A model generated the notes under the pieces. The model was not told the DNA's origin. It was given only the letters and a program-made list of their open reading frames with translations, and searched no databases. From positions 62,001 to 126,000 of the forward strand of contig MGXR01000013.1 in assembly GCA_001801425.1 (NCBI GenBank): a DNA stretch of 64,000 bases, written 5' to 3'. The DNA comes from Gammaproteobacteria bacterium RIFCSPHIGHO2_02_FULL_42_43 (GTDB lineage Bacteria > Pseudomonadota > Gammaproteobacteria > Coxiellales > Coxiellaceae). The position numbers were made by a program, and so were the translations under genes. Positions 1 to 8,626 of the stretch are shown piece after piece (the first letter of the stretch is position 1; each line of letters starts with the position of its first letter).

Positions 1-1
1 T

Positions 2-139
2 GTCGGTGTTGCAGCCATGTGGTGGATGAGACCTTGGAAAAAATGTCCTGCGCCAGAGTCACCAAAAGATGCAGGTCGAGTAGAAGAGCTGCAAGAGCTG
101 ACAGACCTAACCGTCGTCACATCTTCGGCGGTGTATTAG
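2..139 (+). CDS. C-terminal end of an unidentified protein (partial)
   Basis: Reading frame 2 is open from the window edge to a TAG at 137–139. It encodes about 45 residues starting with a short hydrophobic, Trp-rich stretch (VGVAAMWWM), then a basic step and an acidic hydrophilic tail ending in SSAVY. This would fit the last membrane segment and cytoplasmic tail of a membrane protein. The other forward frame also lacks stops over most of this stretch, so the frame is a judgement. The family cannot be named from so little. Confidence 0.35.
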   Translation, partial: VGVAAMWWMRPWKKCPAPESPKDAGRVEELQELTDLTVVTSSAVY

Positions 140-199
140 TGTGAGTGTGCGTATGTCGAAAAAATGAGAGTGTTGGGCAGTCAAATCATTAGCGTCGAC

Positions 200-219
200 G
201 CTCACACTTCCGTGTGAGC
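200..219 (-). terminator. Short hairpin at the 3' end of the DUF2442 gene
   Basis: GCTCACAC and GTGTGAGC form a perfect 8-bp stem with a TTCC loop. The stem ends at the DUF2442 stop codon. There is no clear T-run, so it is either a weak terminator or an mRNA-stabilising hairpin. Confidence 0.35.
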
Positions 220-464
220 TACTGATTCGTTTTCATTAATGCGCTAACCGCAATATCTTCATCAATGGCTGCCCAGTGTACGCCAACACCTTTTCCGATC
301 AATCGCCAATTATTTCTATCGGATTCGCTCGCCTCGCGTAATTTGGGAAACCAGTTCAGTGGCGCAGAGATTTCCCTGCCATCCGCCAACACAAAACGCA
401 CGGCGGTTTTGGAAAAATGAACATCGACCGCTCGATCATCAAATTTTATTGCTGAAAAATTCAT
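219..464 (-). CDS. DUF2442 domain protein
   Basis: An 81-residue protein of the DUF2442 type: a short beta-rich domain with the typical patterns 'FADGREISAPLNWFPKL' (here VLADGREISAPLNWFP) and a closing 'GVHWAAIDEDIAVSALM'. The family is commonly found next to DUF4160 proteins, as here: its start overlaps the end of the upstream DUF4160 gene by 26 bp, so the two are almost certainly co-translated. Such pairs are often annotated as possible toxin–antitoxin modules, but the biochemical role is not established and nothing in this sequence settles it. Family assignment is confident; function is open. Confidence 0.8.
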   Translation of the reverse strand: MNFSAIKFDDRAVDVHFSKTAVRFVLADGREISAPLNWFPKLREASESDRNNWRLIGKGVGVHWAAIDEDIAVSALMKTNQ

Positions 465-681
465 GCCATTTCTCCAAAAATAGTACCCTATGCTGCATCA
501 CCATCATAGTTATTTTAGCTAACATATTGCTTCGAAATCCATACGCATCTGCAAGCTCTACTGGATTTAACCGGAATTTTGCAACAAAATCACCGTGCTC
601 AACATGTATGTGCGGTGGTTCATTATTTTCATTGCTAAAAAAGAAAAAACGAAACCCATGGGTTCTGAGTATTGTTGGCAT
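439..681 (-). CDS. DUF4160 domain protein
   Basis: An 80-residue protein with the hallmark DUF4160 pattern: 'MPTILRTHGFRFFFFSNENNEPPHIHVEHGD' in outline (PTI..., a run of aromatics, NEPPHIHV) and a C-terminal WHEFF segment. The HIHV pair of histidines suggests a metal or nucleic-acid contact, but this is inference. It is the first gene of a two-gene unit with DUF2442 (26-bp overlap). It lies downstream of tsaD on the same strand, with a 145-bp gap. A longer forward-strand frame over this locus is a shadow. Confidence 0.8.
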   Translation of the reverse strand: MPTILRTHGFRFFFFSNENNEPPHIHVEHGDFVAKFRLNPVELADAYGFRSNMLAKITMMVMQHRVLFLEKWHEFFSNKI

Positions 682-826
682 TGGCGAAGCACCACTTTAT
701 TTTATTTCATGCCAACATTATCTAAGAGTAAACGGATATTTCAATACCGTGTTTACACGCACTTGCTCCGTTAAGATGATTTGCTTCGCAAATCCCGCTC
801 TCTAACGATCGCGGCTCACTTCCATT

Positions 827-1834
827 TTATGCGCGTACTTCTGTGATTAACCATCGCGCTTTGACATCAACATTGAGTGAATCTTGCTGACCTTGTTTTA
901 AGTGCATAAAACCATTGAAAGCGACCATCGCCGCATTGTCGGTGCAAAATTCTAACGCGGGAAAAAAAACAGGATAACCTTTTTTTTCTAACAACTGCGT
1001 TTGTTCACGTAATTTTTGATTAGCGCTCACGCCGCCCGCAATCACCAACTGACGACAGTTGGTCTGCTCCAACGCACGCTCAGATTTTTTGAGCAACACA
1101 TCGATAATGGCCTCTTCAAAAGCGAAAGCGATATCTGCTTTAGTTTGTATGTTGTCTTTTTCAGCGCGAATGAGTTGTATCGCCGCCGTTTTTAATCCGC
1201 TGAAACTAAAATCACAATTGGGTTGATGCAACATGGGGCGCGGAAAATGAAAACGGCCGGGTTTACCTTGCGTTGCGAGTTTCGCTAATGCAGGTCCGCC
1301 GGGATAAGGCAATCCCAATGTTTTTGCTGTTTTGTCAAATGCTTCACCGGCCGCATCATCCAGTGTTTCACCAAGCAGCTGATAACATCCAAATTTTTCT
1401 GTGAACAACAACATCGTGTGTCCACCAGAAACCAACAATGTCACCAAGGGAAATTCAAGTGTGTTATTTTCCAAAAGTGCTGCCATTAAATGTGATTCCA
1501 AATGATGCACGCCAATACTTGGAATTTTCCACGCAAACGCCAAACTTTTAGCGAACGATGCGCCAACCATGAGCGAGCCAATTAAACCCGGGCCGCGCGT
1601 GTAGGCAATCGCCGTAATTGATTTCTCGTTGACAGCACGCTCAGTCAGTAATTGTTGCGTCAACGGCAATAATTTTAGAATGTGATCGCGCGATGCAAGC
1701 TCGGGCACAACACCACCATACGGTTGATGCAACGCATTTTGGCTATACACCAATTGCCCCAGTAAACCCGCTGGTTCGTCGTAAATAGCGACAGAAGTTT
1801 CATCGCAGGAAGTTTCAATCCCGAGAACTCTCAA
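827..1834 (-). CDS. tsaD: tRNA N6-adenosine threonylcarbamoyltransferase TsaD
   Basis: TsaD (Kae1/Qri7/YgjD family) transfers the threonylcarbamoyl group to A37 of ANN-decoding tRNAs, working in the cytoplasm with TsaB and TsaE. The 335 residues match the usual length. The N-terminus [20 protein letters not shown] is the family signature. The metal-binding HHLESH motif (about residues 110–115) and the ASKHA-fold glycine-rich segments LVSGGHT and VIAGGVSAN are present. It is the last gene of a five-gene minus-strand operon and overlaps mdh by 4 bp (ATGA), so translation is coupled. Confidence 0.97.
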   Translation of the reverse strand: MRVLGIETSCDETSVAIYDEPAGLLGQLVYSQNALHQPYGGVVPELASRDHILKLLPLTQQLLTERAVNEKSITAIAYTRGPGLIGSLMVGASFAKSLAFAWKIPSIGVHHLESHLMAALLENNTLEFPLVTLLVSGGHTMLLFTEKFGCYQLLGETLDDAAGEAFDKTAKTLGLPYPGGPALAKLATQGKPGRFHFPRPMLHQPNCDFSFSGLKTAAIQLIRAEKDNIQTKADIAFAFEEAIIDVLLKKSERALEQTNCRQLVIAGGVSANQKLREQTQLLEKKGYPVFFPALEFCTDNAAMVAFNGFMHLKQGQQDSLNVDVKARWLITEVRA

Positions 1835-2817
1835 ATCAACCCCAGCGCCTTTACCATTTCTCGTTCTTGGCGTAACTCATTTAATGTAACGGCTAATTTT
1901 TCTTGACCGAACGCGCTGTGCGTAATACCCTCCACCACAGACACCGCGCCATTTTTCGTGCGACACGGAAATGAATAAATCAAACCTGCATCCACGCCGT
2001 ATTCTCCGCGTGAACATTTTGCCATAGAAAAATAATTATTTTCTGTTGTGTCATGATACAGCGATGACAATCCACCAATAATAGCGTTCGCCGCCGATGC
2101 CGCCGACGAAGCACCACGCGCTTCAATCACTGCAGCACCACGCTGCTGCACAGCGGGAATAAATGTTTTGGTAAACCAAATTTCGTCATGAATAACATCT
2201 ACCGCACGCTTTCCGCTGATTTCAGCATTGTAAAAATCGGGGTATTGCGTTGCAGAATGATTTCCCCAAATAATCATTTTAGAAACTTGATCAACCGATA
2301 CGGTGGCTTTCATCGCCAATTGTGCAACGGCTCGATTTTGATCGAGCATGGTCATTGCAAAAAAACGATCGCTCGAAATATCTTTGGCATGATGCATCGC
2401 GATAAATGCGTTAGTGTTGCACGGATTTCCCACCACTAATATTTTGACATCGCTCGCTGCGTTGTCGTTAATTGCTTTGCCTTGCGTTTTAAATATCGCA
2501 CCATTAATTTTTAATAAATCAGAACGCTCCATCCCTTTCTTGCGCGGAACAGCGCCAACCAACGCTGCAAACTGAATGTCTTTCATTGCAACAGCGGGAT
2601 CATCCGTCACTATCACATTTTTTAATAAGGGAAATGCGCAATCTTCCAATTCCATCACAACACCTCTGAGCGATGGCATTGCTGGCGTTACTTCCAGCAA
2701 ATGTAAACAAACATTTACATTGGATCCAAATACTTGACCCGATGCAACACGAAATAACAATGCATAACCAATTTGCCCTGCGGCACCAGTGATGGCAACT
2801 TTAACTGTTTTATTCAT
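1831..2817 (-). CDS. mdh: Malate dehydrogenase
   Basis: NAD-dependent malate dehydrogenase, which interconverts malate and oxaloacetate in the TCA cycle. The 328 residues start with a Rossmann dinucleotide-binding loop ([20 protein letters not shown]). The product carries the substrate-arginine region [13 protein letters not shown], the VGNPCNTNA loop, and the catalytic [13 protein letters not shown] histidine. The [13 protein letters not shown] form is the cytosolic-type (group 2) MDH rather than the E. coli type. It overlaps tsaD by 4 bp and cysQ by 8 bp inside the operon. Confidence 0.96.
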   Translation of the reverse strand: MNKTVKVAITGAAGQIGYALLFRVASGQVFGSNVNVCLHLLEVTPAMPSLRGVVMELEDCAFPLLKNVIVTDDPAVAMKDIQFAALVGAVPRKKGMERSDLLKINGAIFKTQGKAINDNAASDVKILVVGNPCNTNAFIAMHHAKDISSDRFFAMTMLDQNRAVAQLAMKATVSVDQVSKMIIWGNHSATQYPDFYNAEISGKRAVDVIHDEIWFTKTFIPAVQQRGAAVIEARGASSAASAANAIIGGLSSLYHDTTENNYFSMAKCSRGEYGVDAGLIYSFPCRTKNGAVSVVEGITHSAFGQEKLAVTLNELRQEREMVKALGLI

Positions 2818-3634
2818 AGTTTTTCTCTACTATTTTATGGATCCACTCAACATAACGCGCACATTGCGAACGATCGCCTATCGCTAAAAAATACGGATTA
2901 ATGAGGGAAGATTGGGTGTTATATTGCAATCGATTGCCTTGAAAATCAACCACCAAACCTCCCGCTTCTTCTAAAATACATTGGCCCGCCGCCGTATCCC
3001 ACTCGCTAGTTTTACCCAAACGCACATACAAATCACCGAGACCCTGTGCGATGATACCAAATTTGATAGCGCTATTCATTTGCATCATAGTCACTGATGA
3101 AAAAAGCTCGTGCAATTTTTCTTTTAATTGCATGGAACGATCAAATCGCCCACACACAAAACGCAGCGAATGACTGACAGATGCACTCTTGAGTGCAATG
3201 GGTGTTGCATTCTCGCCTGTTATTAAAAATGCCCCGCAATTTTTTTCTGCATAAAAACAGTGTTGATTCACCGGGGAATACAGCACACCCAATATCGGCT
3301 GATGATTTTCAATCAGCGCAATATTCACCGTGAATTCTGCATTTCTCGCAATAAATCCGCGCGTGCCATCCAACGGATCCACCAACCAATGACGATGCCA
3401 CGTTTGTCTCACCTCACATGAAGGCGCGTTATTTTCTTCAGACAATACGGGGATAGCAGCGTTTAATTTTTGTAATTGTTCGACGATAATCGCATTCGAT
3501 GCTAAATCGGCTTTGGTAACAGGGGAATCATCTGATTTCACCGTGACGTCTTGCGAAAATCCGTGATAAAAAAAGGGTAGTGTGGATTGACCTGCTTGAA
3601 TGGCAATTTGAATTACTTTTTGAAGATCGATCAT
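2810..3634 (-). CDS. cysQ: 3'(2'),5'-bisphosphate nucleotidase CysQ
   Basis: An inositol-monophosphatase-fold enzyme that dephosphorylates PAP to AMP, recycling the by-product of sulfate assimilation and phosphopantetheine transfer. In 274 residues it shows the metal-binding set: [10 protein letters not shown] near residue 35, [19 protein letters not shown] around 83–95, and the C-terminal [20 protein letters not shown] removal could matter here because the polyene operon needs phosphopantetheinylated carrier proteins, though that link is inference. It overlaps nudE by 4 bp and mdh by 8 bp. Confidence 0.93.
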   Translation of the reverse strand: MIDLQKVIQIAIQAGQSTLPFFYHGFSQDVTVKSDDSPVTKADLASNAIIVEQLQKLNAAIPVLSEENNAPSCEVRQTWHRHWLVDPLDGTRGFIARNAEFTVNIALIENHQPILGVLYSPVNQHCFYAEKNCGAFLITGENATPIALKSASVSHSLRFVCGRFDRSMQLKEKLHELFSSVTMMQMNSAIKFGIIAQGLGDLYVRLGKTSEWDTAAGQCILEEAGGLVVDFQGNRLQYNTQSSLINPYFLAIGDRSQCARYVEWIHKIVEKNYE

Positions 3635-4182
3635 GAGTGATACTTGCGGCGCATCCTTTCCAGCAATAACACTGCGGCCACACTGCGAGACTCGTGAAAT
3701 TCAGGATGCGCCAACAATGCATCAATGTTATTTAATTTCCAAGGAAGCACTTCAATCGGTTCTGGCTCATCACCTTCCAATCGCTTCGGGTATAAATCTT
3801 TAGCCAGCACAATCTGCATCACCGATTCGAAATAAGCCGGTGATAAACTCCACTCCGTTAATCGCGCCAATGAACGTGCGCCATACCCCACTTCTTCCAT
3901 CAATTCGCGATTGGCCGTTTCCAGTAAATCTTCGTTTTGATCAATCGCCCCTTTGGGAAATCCCACTACGTATTTTGAAGATGCCGCCGCATATTCGCGA
4001 ATCAACAAAAAAGTGTCATCATCCAGCATGGGAATAATCAGCACAGACCCTGGATGTTGGCCAGAAATTTTTTCAAAACATGCTTCATGACCATTGGCAA
4101 ATCGCACACGCATTTCGTCTAATTTAAAAATACGTGTTTTGAATAAGGTTTTTTGATCGAGTAAAACAGGATCTTTTGACAT
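3631..4182 (-). CDS. nudE: ADP compounds hydrolase NudE (Nudix)
   Basis: A 183-residue Nudix hydrolase that cleaves ADP-ribose, NADH or diadenosine polyphosphates. The Nudix box is intact: G-AIDQN-E-DLLETAN-RELMEEVGY, about residues 94–116, with the REUxEE core. The preceding IREYAAASSKYVVGFPKG segment matches the NudE subgroup, which in many gammaproteobacteria sits next to cysQ, as here. The ATG overlaps the L,D-transpeptidase stop by one base upstream, and its own stop overlaps the cysQ start. Confidence 0.92.
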   Translation of the reverse strand: MSKDPVLLDQKTLFKTRIFKLDEMRVRFANGHEACFEKISGQHPGSVLIIPMLDDDTFLLIREYAAASSKYVVGFPKGAIDQNEDLLETANRELMEEVGYGARSLARLTEWSLSPAYFESVMQIVLAKDLYPKRLEGDEPEPIEVLPWKLNNIDALLAHPEFHESRSVAAVLLLERMRRKYHS

Positions 4183-4937
4183 TATGCATTTCTCACTATC
4201 ACCGGCATTCCAACCACAGCAAATTGTTCATACAGCCATTTGGCATCCGCATTAAATAATCGCACACAACCGCCACTGCGATTAATGAAACCAGACAACG
4301 TGGAGCCATGCAATGCAGCGCCACCATGAAAAAATAAACAATAGGGCATTGGTGCACCACCACCCGTTTCCAACGGAAATTCATTGGAATAACAATCCGC
4401 ACCACCTATTCTAAAAATACGAAAATTTCCGACAGGTGTTTGGCAAGAGTGATTAGCGTAATCACACGTCGATGCGCCGCTACTCGCAGGACCCCAGTAA
4501 ATTAAATTTCCCTGTTGATCATACGCGCCAAATGCGAATAACGCTAAATTCACCAGCAATAATTTTTTGCCCTGTGTATTGAGATGCGCTGGCAATGGCG
4601 ATATCGCCATGTAAGATGTTGCAGAAAATTGATTAGGCACCGCGATCCACTGACGATACATGAGCGCTACGTTGGTGCGATTCAAGCGCATAACAGTTTC
4701 GCGTTCTTGATAATTTGGAAAGAGTGAATACCACGTGTCACCCGGTTTAACTGAAATGCAATGATAGCCCGGTTGCGTACAAAGCGACTGACCATAACCA
4801 TGCAAACTCGCCTCAAATTCCTGTTTGGCATAAACCGACGGTGACAAATCATTCCCTGCGTCATCCGCGAAAATAAAACTCGGGAAAAACAGCAAGATGC
4901 AGGCTAAAGCGAATAAACGACAATAAGAAAAAAACAT
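4182..4937 (-). CDS. L,D-transpeptidase (YkuD) with LysM-like segment, exported
   Basis: A periplasmic peptidoglycan cross-linking or lipoprotein-anchoring enzyme. From the ATG at 4937 it begins with a clear signal peptide (MFFSYCRLFALACILLFFPS, cleavage near FADD). A LysM-like stretch follows (VKPGDTWYSLFPNYQ), then a YkuD domain ending in ALHGSTLSGFINRSGGCVRLF, with the catalytic His and Cys (HG...SGGC). A longer frame opens at 4979, but the ATG at 4937 has an AAGG ribosome site a few bases upstream and gives a better signal peptide, and the longer start would overlap divergent hemW. First gene of the ldt–nudE–cysQ–mdh–tsaD operon. Confidence 0.88.
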   Translation of the reverse strand: MFFSYCRLFALACILLFFPSFIFADDAGNDLSPSVYAKQEFEASLHGYGQSLCTQPGYHCISVKPGDTWYSLFPNYQERETVMRLNRTNVALMYRQWIAVPNQFSATSYMAISPLPAHLNTQGKKLLLVNLALFAFGAYDQQGNLIYWGPASSGASTCDYANHSCQTPVGNFRIFRIGGADCYSNEFPLETGGGAPMPYCLFFHGGAALHGSTLSGFINRSGGCVRLFNADAKWLYEQFAVVGMPVIVRNA

Positions 4938-4971
4938 GGGCCTTACTACCAAAAATTGATTAAGATATCGG

Positions 4972-6093
4972 ATGACCATCCCATTAAGTCTCTACATCCA
5001 CATTCCCTGGTGCATTAAAAAATGCCCTTATTGTGATTTTAATTCGCACACAAAGCAAGGAGATTTGCCGGAAATTGCCTACGTTTCGCGATTGATTGCA
5101 GATCTTCAAACACAACTGCCCTATGTACAAGAGAGACCTATTACAAGCGTCTTTATTGGCGGCGGAACGCCGAGTTTATTTTCTCCCACTGCCTATGACA
5201 ATTTATTTTCTCAATTGCGCAAGTATCTGTCTTTTGAAAAAAATGCGGAGATCACATTAGAAGCCAATCCTGGCGCCATCGATCACGCGAATTTTGACGG
5301 CTACTTACAAGCGGGCATTAATCGATTATCTATCGGTGTACAAAGTTTTCAAAATGAAAAATTAAAAACGTTGGGGCGCATACATCAATCAGAAGATGCA
5401 AAAAAATCAGTGATCGCTGCAAAAAAAGCGGGTTTTGATAATATCAATATCGATTTGATGTTTGGATTGCCAGATCAATCACAGCAAGATGCTTTGCATG
5501 ATTTGGAAATGGCACTGCAACAATCGCCGACTCATCTTTCTTGGTATCAGTTGACGCTTGAGCCCAACACTTTTTTTCATCGCTTTCCACCTACACTGCC
5601 AGCAGACGATTTTATTTTTGAAATTCAACTCGCCGGGCAATCTTATTTGTCGAAAAATTATTTTCATCAATATGAAATTTCAGCATATGCAAAAAATAAT
5701 CAGCGCTGTAAACACAATTTAAATTATTGGGAATTTGGTGATTACTTAGGAATTGGTGCGGGCGCGCATGCGAAATATACGGATTTAAAAACGGGAAAAA
5801 TTTTTCGCCGTGCCAATACCAAGCATCCTAAAATGTATTTGTCTGATCTTCAATACGAAATCAAACACATTCCCAACAGTGAATTGGCACTGGAATTTAT
5901 GTTGAACGCACTGAGACTTCATCAACCCATTTCAAATCAATTATTGTTTGAGCGCACAGGATTGCGTTTTTTTAATATTCAATCGTCGCTAAACAATGCA
6001 CGTGATAAAAAATTTCTGTTTTTTGACAATCATAGCATCACCTTAACCGATCAAGGGCGGCTATTTTTAAATGAAGTATTAATGTGTTTTTAA
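4972..6093 (+). CDS. hemW: HemW-type radical SAM heme chaperone
   Basis: A radical SAM protein of the HemW (formerly 'HemN-like' or YggW) group, which binds and delivers heme; it is not a true coproporphyrinogen oxidase. The 373 residues begin SLYIHIPWCIKKCPYCDFNSH, giving the CxxxCxxC cluster motif. The FIGGGTPSLF and EANPGAID segments follow, then GVQSF and the C-terminal winged-helix part. True HemN carries an extra N-terminal extension and a fourth Cys that are absent here. Divergent from the L,D-transpeptidase gene with only 34 bp between starts. The ribosome site is weak. Confidence 0.93.
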   Translation: MTIPLSLYIHIPWCIKKCPYCDFNSHTKQGDLPEIAYVSRLIADLQTQLPYVQERPITSVFIGGGTPSLFSPTAYDNLFSQLRKYLSFEKNAEITLEANPGAIDHANFDGYLQAGINRLSIGVQSFQNEKLKTLGRIHQSEDAKKSVIAAKKAGFDNINIDLMFGLPDQSQQDALHDLEMALQQSPTHLSWYQLTLEPNTFFHRFPPTLPADDFIFEIQLAGQSYLSKNYFHQYEISAYAKNNQRCKHNLNYWEFGDYLGIGAGAHAKYTDLKTGKIFRRANTKHPKMYLSDLQYEIKHIPNSELALEFMLNALRLHQPISNQLLFERTGLRFFNIQSSLNNARDKKFLFFDNHSITLTDQGRLFLNEVLMCF

Positions 6094-6100
6094 TACTTTT

Positions 6101-6134
6101 TTTAATAATTCCCTAATACTTCCCGCCTTATAAT
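6101..6134 (+). promoter_or_regulatory. Candidate PmrA-box plus -10 for the effector-like gene
   Basis: Two 9-bp half-sites, TTTAATAAT (6101–6109) and CCTAATACT (6112–6120), are separated by 2 bp. Each matches the Legionella/Coxiella PmrA half-site cTTAATATT at 7 of 9 positions with the expected 11-bp period. A perfect TATAAT (6129–6134) follows 8 bp later, and a strong AAGGAGG ribosome site lies at 6151–6157. Half-site matches in AT-rich DNA can arise by chance. Confidence 0.45.
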
Positions 6135-6165
6135 TACCCATCGAATATTTAAGGAGGTTCGCAAC

Positions 6166-7506
6166 ATGCGAAACCCCCTATATTTAACTGTTTGGTTGAA
6201 CGCTATGCCTCATTGGGTAATTAACAAAGAAAAAGAAACGGTCACTATCAAGATAGATGAAAAATCATACGAGCGCCCCTTAATGATAACGTGTGATGGG
6301 GGGGCAACGTATCACTTTTGGAAAGCAGGCAGCTACAACGCTGCTTACTTATCGGTGACAGAACCCTATGAGGTTTACAAAGAACGGTTAAACATGAGCG
6401 ATGCAACCGATGCCCCCAGGCGCGCAATTCGCGTTTGGAATGAGCTTAATCCTCAATTTCCTGCAAGAATTGCATCCAACGGAAAAGCTTGGATTGCTCC
6501 GAAGATAGAGGGTACGACACCCGCTGACGCCGAAATCGCCAATAAGTTATTTGATATTTTTAAAGGATCTCCATCGATAGAAAATTCACAAAACACTTTT
6601 CATAGAATTGTGGTCGATGCCTTGATCAATATCAATTTCATCAAAACAAATACGGGGGAAATTGTCTGTATTGATCCTGGTTGCGCATTACATCTGGAAA
6701 ACCGAATGGGAAGATTGCAAAGCCGCGACAGCTTGGAATTTTGGGATGAGCCAATGCAGATCGATTTTTTTTTATGGCTGCACGATAATATTACTCAAAG
6801 AGCGAAAACAGCCAAAGCGCTTTTGTATTGGGAATATATGCATTTTTCAGATACACGTGACGTAGAAACACTCAGGAGAAATGAAACGCTAATTGATGAG
6901 TACGCAAAAAAATATGACGCAATCTGTGCGGTGCCCGCAACAAGAAAAGTTGAAACAATGTGGCGTGACAAGACGGAACTCTCGCAAGAAAAAATAAGGA
7001 CGAAAATATATAAAAAAGAAAAACTTGAAAGAGAGAAGATCGCAAATAAAGAATATCCCGCGCAAGAAAATGAGAGGTGCGAAACTCCTATCGAAGTCAC
7101 TAGCGTTACGAGCATATGCGCACAAAAACAAACGTCTGCTAACGAAAAAATAGACTTATTGAAAAAAGAAATAATCGAACGAATTTCGAGATATAGAAAA
7201 ATCGCTTATTCTGGACGTATCGGAATCACTGCATTTTTTAGAGATCGCAATGTCACCGGATTAAAAGCTGCAAACGCTGATGCACTTATCAAAGAAATTA
7301 ACGTTGCGAAAAACGAAGATGAAATCTATGCGAAAATTCAAGACGGTATAAACAGAAACAAAGAATATCAAAAAAATCCATATTTTTTGGCCAGCAGCAG
7401 ATATGGCGAATGTTTATCCGACTGCGAAAAACTGCTTGAAAAACACTGTGGCTCTGAATTCGTTAAAACACTTAAAGAAGCCAACGGAAACTGTTATCGC
7501 AGATAA
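6166..7506 (+). CDS. Putative kinase-like secreted effector, unknown function
   Basis: A 446-residue cytosolic-looking protein (no signal peptide or membrane segment). The N-terminal part resembles kinase-like domains of Legionella effectors: a hinge-like NGKAWIAPKIEG at 106–117, a catalytic-loop-like DALININF (Asp151, Asn155/157), and VCIDPG (Asp170) where a DFG would sit. Residues 225–300 are very rich in Lys and Glu and probably helical. The last 100 residues form a small helical domain ending near GNCYRR. The start is fixed by a strong AAGGAGG site 8 bp upstream. The gene stands alone with its own promoter and a possible PmrA box. Neither kinase activity nor secretion is demonstrated; the fold call rests on motif spacing alone. 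Confidence 0.5.
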   Translation: MRNPLYLTVWLNAMPHWVINKEKETVTIKIDEKSYERPLMITCDGGATYHFWKAGSYNAAYLSVTEPYEVYKERLNMSDATDAPRRAIRVWNELNPQFPARIASNGKAWIAPKIEGTTPADAEIANKLFDIFKGSPSIENSQNTFHRIVVDALININFIKTNTGEIVCIDPGCALHLENRMGRLQSRDSLEFWDEPMQIDFFLWLHDNITQRAKTAKALLYWEYMHFSDTRDVETLRRNETLIDEYAKKYDAICAVPATRKVETMWRDKTELSQEKIRTKIYKKEKLEREKIANKEYPAQENERCETPIEVTSVTSICAQKQTSANEKIDLLKKEIIERISRYRKIAYSGRIGITAFFRDRNVTGLKAANADALIKEINVAKNEDEIYAKIQDGINRNKEYQKNPYFLASSRYGECLSDCEKLLEKHCGSEFVKTLKEANGNCYRR

Positions 7507-8270
7507 GCGCAGTACCCACCATGCTTTCTCACGTTCAACACGCCCTGCTCTAAAATTAAATACTGCCCCTTAATTCCCAATAATTTTCCGGAAATCACTG
7601 GCATTTTATCGAAAGATAATGCGTTTACTTTTTCGAGATACTGCAACACGGGATATTCTAATGAATACATCCGCTGATTATCTGATAAAATAATTTCGTC
7701 AGAATACTTTTTTAAAATCTCATCAATATTTTTTCTTGCTTGTTGCAATACTATTTTTTTTGCGAAAATTAAATCAATTTTTTCTACAGAATTTTTCAGC
7801 ATCAAACGCCAATTTGTTTTATCTGCCACAAAATTTTTTAACGCAACCTCAATCAAACCAGCTTGATAACGATTCTGTGTTTGGAAAATCGGCAACGCTT
7901 GCACAGCACCTTGATCTATCCAGCGCGCAGGAATATTCGATTCGCGCGTAATCCCCACTTTCAACGCAGAGGTATTCGCAAGATACACAATGTGTTTTTG
8001 ATGACATTGTTCATGCGCCCAATCTGTTGCAACACATTTCCCCTGCTCCACTAAACACCGCTCGGGATGAATCATACAGTTATTACATTCCAAAATGCGC
8101 TGAAAACAGGGATAACAATACCCTTGCTGAAATGTTTTGGTAATTTTACGATGACATTGCAGACATTCCATCACACCGGTAAATTCAAGCGTGATCATTT
8201 TTCCAATCAGTGGATTCAACAACTGATCATTCAAATAATAGTGCACCGGCGTTTCATGCGACACGCGCAT
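7494..8270 (-). CDS. DUF2797 zinc-finger protein
   Basis: A protein of the DUF2797 family, role unknown. The ATG at 8270 starts MRVSHETPVHYYLND, one base after the stop of the ferredoxin gene (TAAAATG); longer frames would run into that gene. It shows the family's cysteine pattern: CLQCHRK, CYPCF and CNNCMIHPERC, consistent with structural zinc sites, followed by a GIY-YIG-like segment (HIVYLANTSALKVGITRESNIPARWIDQGA outline). The resemblance to GIY-YIG nucleases is in the fold signature only. Its 3' end overlaps the convergent effector-like gene by 13 bp. Confidence 0.8.
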   Translation of the reverse strand: MRVSHETPVHYYLNDQLLNPLIGKMITLEFTGVMECLQCHRKITKTFQQGYCYPCFQRILECNNCMIHPERCLVEQGKCVATDWAHEQCHQKHIVYLANTSALKVGITRESNIPARWIDQGAVQALPIFQTQNRYQAGLIEVALKNFVADKTNWRLMLKNSVEKIDLIFAKKIVLQQARKNIDEILKKYSDEIILSDNQRMYSLEYPVLQYLEKVNALSFDKMPVISGKLLGIKGQYLILEQGVLNVRKHGGYCAYLR

Positions 8271-8271
8271 T

Positions 8272-8622
8272 TTACGCAACACGAATGATGTATTCTTCAA
8301 CGGGGCGCCCACCAATAAAATGTTCTTGAATGATCCGTTCCAGTACATCTGGCGTGCATTGCTTGTACCAAATACCTTCGGGATATACGACAGCAATCGG
8401 GCCATCGCAACAAATACGCAAACAATTTGCTTTGGTGCGATAAACACCGGCGATTCCCGTCAAATGCAATTCGTTCAAGCGATTTTTTAAAAATTCCCAC
8501 GACGCCATGCCCACTTCTTTTTTGCAACACTGGGGCTCGGTTTGATCGCAACACAAAAAAATATGATAGCGAATTTTATCGATATGTAATTTTTTGGCTT
8601 TGGATTGCAATGATGTTTCCAT
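8272..8622 (-). CDS. Thioredoxin-like [2Fe-2S] ferredoxin
   Basis: A 116-residue thioredoxin-fold 2Fe-2S ferredoxin, similar to the family found in many gammaproteobacteria. Cluster ligands are likely among [12 protein letters not shown] (about residues 23–34) and CLRICCDGP plus KQC further on; the stretch [13 protein letters not shown] is typical of the family. It lies directly between fabV (4-bp gap) and the DUF2797 gene (1-bp gap), forming a three-gene unit. The electron partner is not evident. Confidence 0.85.
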   Translation of the reverse strand: METSLQSKAKKLHIDKIRYHIFLCCDQTEPQCCKKEVGMASWEFLKNRLNELHLTGIAGVYRTKANCLRICCDGPIAVVYPEGIWYKQCTPDVLERIIQEHFIGGRPVEEYIIRVA

Positions 8623-8626
8623 GAAT

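Noticed and set aside
359-805. 148-codon forward frame over the DUF2442/DUF4160 genes
   Set aside because: It is antisense to two recognisable families, has no ribosome site, and its product has no protein-like pattern.
4938-4979. 14-codon N-terminal extension of the L,D-transpeptidase
   Set aside because: It would overlap the divergent hemW start and bury the signal peptide; the ATG at 4937 has a better ribosome site.
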